A DNA stretch of 64,000 nucleotides from JASTVH01 sp042862465 (lineage in GTDB: Bacteria > Pseudomonadota > Gammaproteobacteria > Pseudomonadales > Oleiphilaceae), in NCBI GenBank assembly GCA_042862465.1, contig JASTVH010000010.1, positions 1-64,000 on the forward strand, given 5' to 3'. Of the stretch, positions 60,785-64,000 are shown one piece after another; the first letter of the stretch is position 1, and each line of letters begins with the position of its first letter. A program made the translations under genes and the position numbers. The notes beneath the pieces were generated by a model. The model had not been told where the DNA came from and did no database searches. It saw only the letters and a program-made list of their open reading frames with translations.

Positions 60785-63700
60785 TTATTCGGGGCGCGCG
60801 CGGGTGCTGTCCAGCAGGCTCTTGAGGCTCGCGGCCTTGGGCTTCACCAGCCAGAAGCGACCGATGTAATCGTCGAAGTTGTCGAGGATGTTCTGAGCCC
60901 ATTCACTACCGGTTTCGTCCGCGTGTTCGCGAATCACATCACGCAGATGGTTACGGTAGGGCTCCATTTCCTCACTGGAGATCCGGTGAATCTCCACCAG
61001 TTCGTGGTTGTACTTGTCGACAAAGGTGTTTTGCTGATCGAGCACATAGGCAAAGCCACCCGTCATGCCGGCACCGAAGTTGTAACCGGTATTGCCGAGT
61101 ACCGTGATCAGACCACCTGTCATGTATTCACAGCAGTGGTCACCGGCCCCTTCGACGACCGCATGGCAGCCGGAGTTACGAACGCCAAAGCGCTCGCCCG
61201 CGGTGCCCGCGGCAAACAGCTTGCCGCCGGTGGCGCCGTAAAGACAGGTGTTACCGATGATCGCGGTGTCCTGGGTCTTGAAGCTGCTGTCTCGCGGCGG
61301 ACGCACCACCAGCTTGCCGCCGGTCATGCCCTTGCCGACATAGTCGTTGGCATCACCTTCCAGGTACATGTGCAGGCCACCGGCGTTCCAGACGCCGAAG
61401 CTCTGGCCGGCGGTGCCGGTCAGCTGCAGGGTGATGGGCTTGTCGACCATGCCCTGGTTGCCGTGGATCTTGGCGATCTGGCCGGACAGACGTGCACCGA
61501 TGGAACGGTCGCAGTTGGTGACGGTGTACGCGAACTCGCCACCCTGCTTGCCATCGATAGCGGACTGGATGTCGCCGATCATGCGCTCGGCCAGCTCCCC
61601 ACGGTCGTACGGGGTATTGCGGCTGACCTGGCAGGTCTGCGGCTTGTCCGCCGGAATGGCGTCGTTTTCCAGCATCGCCGTCAGGTCCAGGTTCTTCTGG
61701 CGCGGGGTGTCGCCCGGCAGACGCTTGAGCAGGTCGGTACGACCCACCAGCTCTTCCAGGGAACGTACACCCAGCTTGGCCATCCACTCCCGGGTTTCCT
61801 CGGCAATGAACTTGAACAGGTTCACGACCATGTCCACGGTGCCCAGGAAGTGTTCTTCCCGCAGCTTCTCGTTCTGGGTGGCGACGCCGGTGGCGCAGTT
61901 GTTCAGGTGACAGATCCGCAGGTACTTACAACCCACGGCCACCATCGGCAGCGTGCCGAAGCCGAAGCTCTCCGCACCCAGGATGGCCGCCTTGACGACG
62001 TCCAGACCGGTCTTGAGACCGCCATCGGTCTGAAGCCGTACCTTGCCACGCAGATCGTTCGCACGCAGCGCCTGGTGCGCCTCGCTCAGCCCCAGCTCCC
62101 AGGGAGAACCCGCGTAGCGGATGGAAGTCAGCGGGCTGGCCGCTGTGCCGCCGTCGTAGCCGGAGATGGTGATCAGGTCGGCATAGGCCTTGGCCACACC
62201 GGCCGCAACGGTACCGACACCCGGCTCGGAAACCAGCTTCACGGAAACCAAGCCTTCCGGGTTGATCTGCTTGAGGTCGAAGATCAGCTGCGCTAGGTCC
62301 TCGATCGAATAGATATCGTGGTGCGGAGGCGGAGAAATCAGGGTCACGCCCGGTACCGAATAGCGCAGCCGCGCGATCAGCTGGTTGACCTTGCCGCCCG
62401 GCAGCTGGCCGCCCTCACCGGGCTTGGCGCCCTGGGCCACCTTGATCTGCATGACGTCGGCACTCATGAGGTATTCCGCGGTCACACCGAAGCGGCCGGA
62501 AGCCACCTGCTTGATCTTGGAACGCTTCTCGGTGCCGTAGCGGGCCGGATCCTCACCGCCCTCACCGGAGTTGGAACGTCCGCCGAGCCGGTTCATGGCC
62601 ATGGCCAGCGACTCGTGCGCTTCCGGTGACAGGGCCCCCAGGGACATGGCGGCGGTATCGAAGCGCGGGAAGATTTTCTCCGCCGGTTCCACTTCGCCAA
62701 TGTCGATGGGCTTGATGTCGTCGCTGAAGCCCAGCAGATCACGCAGGGTGGCCACCGGACGCTCGTTGACCAGCGCCGCGTATTCCCGATAGGCGCCATA
62801 ATCGCCAGTGGTCACCGCTTCCTGGATGGTGCGGATCACATCCGGGTTGTAGGCGTGATACTCGCCGCCGTGGACATACTTCAGGAAACCGCCCTGAAGA
62901 ATCGGCTTGCGCGGCTTCCAGGCCAGATCAGCCAGCAGCTGCTGGTCCTGCTGGAAGTCGTAGAACGTGGAGCCCTGAATGCGGCTCGGCACGCCCTTGA
63001 AGCACAGGTCCACCACCTCGTCCGCCAGACCGACGGCTTCGAACAGCTGCGCGCCACGGTAGGAGGTAATGGTGGAAATCCCCATCTTGGAGAGGATCTT
63101 GAGCAGGCCCTTGTTGATGCCCTTGCGGTAGTTGTTCTTGGCTTCGATCGGATCCATCAGCAGTTCGCCGCTGCGGATCAGGTCGTTCAGCACCTGGTAG
63201 GACAGGTACGGGTAGACTGCCGTCGCCCCGAAACCGAACAGGACCGCAAACTGATGCGAATCACGCGCCCAGCCGGTTTCGATCACCAGGTTGGCATCAC
63301 TGCGCTGACCGCTTTCCACCAGGGCGTGGTGCACGGCACCAGTCGCCATCATGGCATTGATCGGCAGCTCGCTCTGTTCGAGTTCACGATCGCTCAGGAC
63401 CAGCACCACCTTGCCATTCTTGACCGCCTCGCGTGCCTCTTCACACACGGTTTCCAGAGCCTGCTTGAGCCCCATCTCCGGACGGTAGCTCAGCTTGATA
63501 GTGGCGACTTCAAAACCGGGCCGGTCATTGTTGGCGATTTTCATGAACTTCGCCGGCGACAGTACCGGCGTGGTCAGGATGATCCGGTTGGCATGGTCCG
63601 GGGTCTCCTCGAAAACGTTGCGCTCGGCCCCGATGCAGGTCTCCAGGGACATGACAATGGACTCGCGCAGCGGGTCGATCGCCGGATTGGTGACCTGGGC

Positions 63701-64000
63701 AAACTTCTGACGGAAGTAGTCGGAGACGTGGCGCACGCGGCTGGAAAGCACCGCCATCGGCGTATCGTCGCCCATGGAGCCCACCGCCTCCTGGCCGTTT
63801 TCGGCCAGCGGACGAAGCACCTGGTCACGCTCTTCGAAAGACACCATGTACATTTTCTGATGGGTCTTGAGTTCATCCTCTTCCATCAGTTTGAAGTCAG
63901 GCGTGTCCTTGTTCAGGGTCGACTCGATCCGCAGCGCATTTTCACGCAGCCAGCGCTTGTAGGGCTGGGCGGTCTTGAGAAGCTGGTCGACATCTTCCGT
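60785..64000 (-). CDS. gltB: Glutamate synthase (NADPH), large subunit (5' end outside window)
   Basis: Only the C-terminal 1071 codons are present; the reading frame continues without a stop to the right edge, so the N-terminal glutaminase domain lies beyond it. Visible are the central domain, the FMN-binding synthase domain (QTDGGLKTGLDVVKAAILG), the 3Fe-4S cysteines in GCKYLRICHLNNCATGVATQ, and the C-terminal beta-helix with repeated G-x-x-G-x-x-G motifs (GNTCLYGATGGKLFAAG). It makes glutamate from glutamine and 2-oxoglutarate in ammonia assimilation. Confidence 0.97.
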   Translation of the reverse strand, partial: TEDVDQLLKTAQPYKRWLRENALRIESTLNKDTPDFKLMEEDELKTHQKMYMVSFEERDQVLRPLAENGQEAVGSMGDDTPMAVLSSRVRHVSDYFRQKFAQVTNPAIDPLRESIVMSLETCIGAERNVFEETPDHANRIILTTPVLSPAKFMKIANNDRPGFEVATIKLSYRPEMGLKQALETVCEEAREAVKNGKVVLVLSDRELEQSELPINAMMATGAVHHALVESGQRSDANLVIETGWARDSHQFAVLFGFGATAVYPYLSYQVLNDLIRSGELLMDPIEAKNNYRKGINKGLLKILSKMGISTITSYRGAQLFEAVGLADEVVDLCFKGVPSRIQGSTFYDFQQDQQLLADLAWKPRKPILQGGFLKYVHGGEYHAYNPDVIRTIQEAVTTGDYGAYREYAALVNERPVATLRDLLGFSDDIKPIDIGEVEPAEKIFPRFDTAAMSLGALSPEAHESLAMAMNRLGGRSNSGEGGEDPARYGTEKRSKIKQVASGRFGVTAEYLMSADVMQIKVAQGAKPGEGGQLPGGKVNQLIARLRYSVPGVTLISPPPHHDIYSIEDLAQLIFDLKQINPEGLVSVKLVSEPGVGTVAAGVAKAYADLITISGYDGGTAASPLTSIRYAGSPWELGLSEAHQALRANDLRGKVRLQTDGGLKTGLDVVKAAILGAESFGFGTLPMVAVGCKYLRICHLNNCATGVATQNEKLREEHFLGTVDMVVNLFKFIAEETREWMAKLGVRSLEELVGRTDLLKRLPGDTPRQKNLDLTAMLENDAIPADKPQTCQVSRNTPYDRGELAERMIGDIQSAIDGKQGGEFAYTVTNCDRSIGARLSGQIAKIHGNQGMVDKPITLQLTGTAGQSFGVWNAGGLHMYLEGDANDYVGKGMTGGKLVVRPPRDSSFKTQDTAIIGNTCLYGATGGKLFAAGTAGERFGVRNSGCHAVVEGAGDHCCEYMTGGLITVLGNTGYNFGAGMTGGFAYVLDQQNTFVDKYNHELVEIHRISSEEMEPYRNHLRDVIREHADETGSEWAQNILDNFDDYIGRFWLVKPKAASLKSLLDSTRARPE

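Noticed and set aside
60923..62296. A 457-codon open frame antisense to gltB
   Set aside because: It is opposite the conserved FMN and iron-sulfur regions of gltB, with no domain of its own.

Overview
The window is chromosomal housekeeping DNA from a GC-rich gammaproteobacterium. Gene order, with recalled Pseudomonas and Marinobacter gene orders as reference, suggests Marinobacter or a close relative. Points in favour are an ilvI-ilvH-ilvC-pssA block next to an rRNA operon leader, the block clpB-pgeF-rluD-bamD-(nadE)-pilS-pilR-fimT-minor pilins-ispH-fkpB-lspA-ileS-ribF-murJ-rpsT-proB-obgE-rpmA-rplU-ispB, and a wax ester synthase/diacylglycerol acyltransferase. The genus is an inference. No rRNA or tRNA body, CRISPR array, prophage, transposase or defence system was found.

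Layout. Positions 1-300 hold the leader and tandem promoters of a leftward rRNA operon whose 16S gene lies outside the window. Positions 380-4620 carry the leftward branched-chain amino acid block ilvI-ilvH-ilvC plus pssA, with a long structured leader before ilvI. A DUF4124 protein, heat-shock clpB, pgeF, rluD, bamD and nadE follow. From 12.8 to 24 kb lies a type IV pilus locus: the PilS/PilR two-component system and fimT read rightward, and fimU-pilV-pilW-pilX-pilY1-pilE read leftward. From 24 to 31.7 kb is a leftward set of isoprenoid (ispH), lipoprotein (lspA), translation (ileS), flavin (ribF) and cell-wall (murJ) genes. Then come rpsT, proB, obgE, rpmA, rplU and ispB.

The 36.8-43 kb stretch is more accessory: a glutathionyl-hydroquinone reductase, a DJ-1/YajL protein, a WS/DGAT, an AMMECR1-MEMO pair, a DUF2057 lipoprotein and a small DUF6316 protein. 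From 43 to 49 kb a tightly packed leftward operon, nrdR-ribD-ribE-ribBA-ribH-nusB-thiL-pgpA, makes riboflavin and thiamine cofactors and processes phospholipid; several genes overlap by ATGA junctions. Then follow glyA, ettA, a PilZ protein, a tandem HAD protein, radA, a homocysteine synthase, hemE, and glutamate synthase gltD and gltB. gltB runs off the right edge.

The least ordinary material is intergenic. Two gap-free 123-bp copies of a palindromic repeat (32279-32401 and 52980-53102) differ at 24 positions, yet keep their stems through paired changes. A 268-bp element at 58928-59195 has 33-bp perfect terminal inverted repeats around two further hairpins. A third hairpin cluster lies at 42479-42586. 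Among proteins, the oddities are a galactose-binding/CBM-like insertion in PilY1, a fused pair of HAD domains that both read DWH instead of DxD, an AMMECR1-MEMO pair without its usual radical-SAM partner nearby, an acyltransferase with HHxxxDP in place of HHxxxDG, and a RibBA whose cyclohydrolase half has lost its zinc cysteines.
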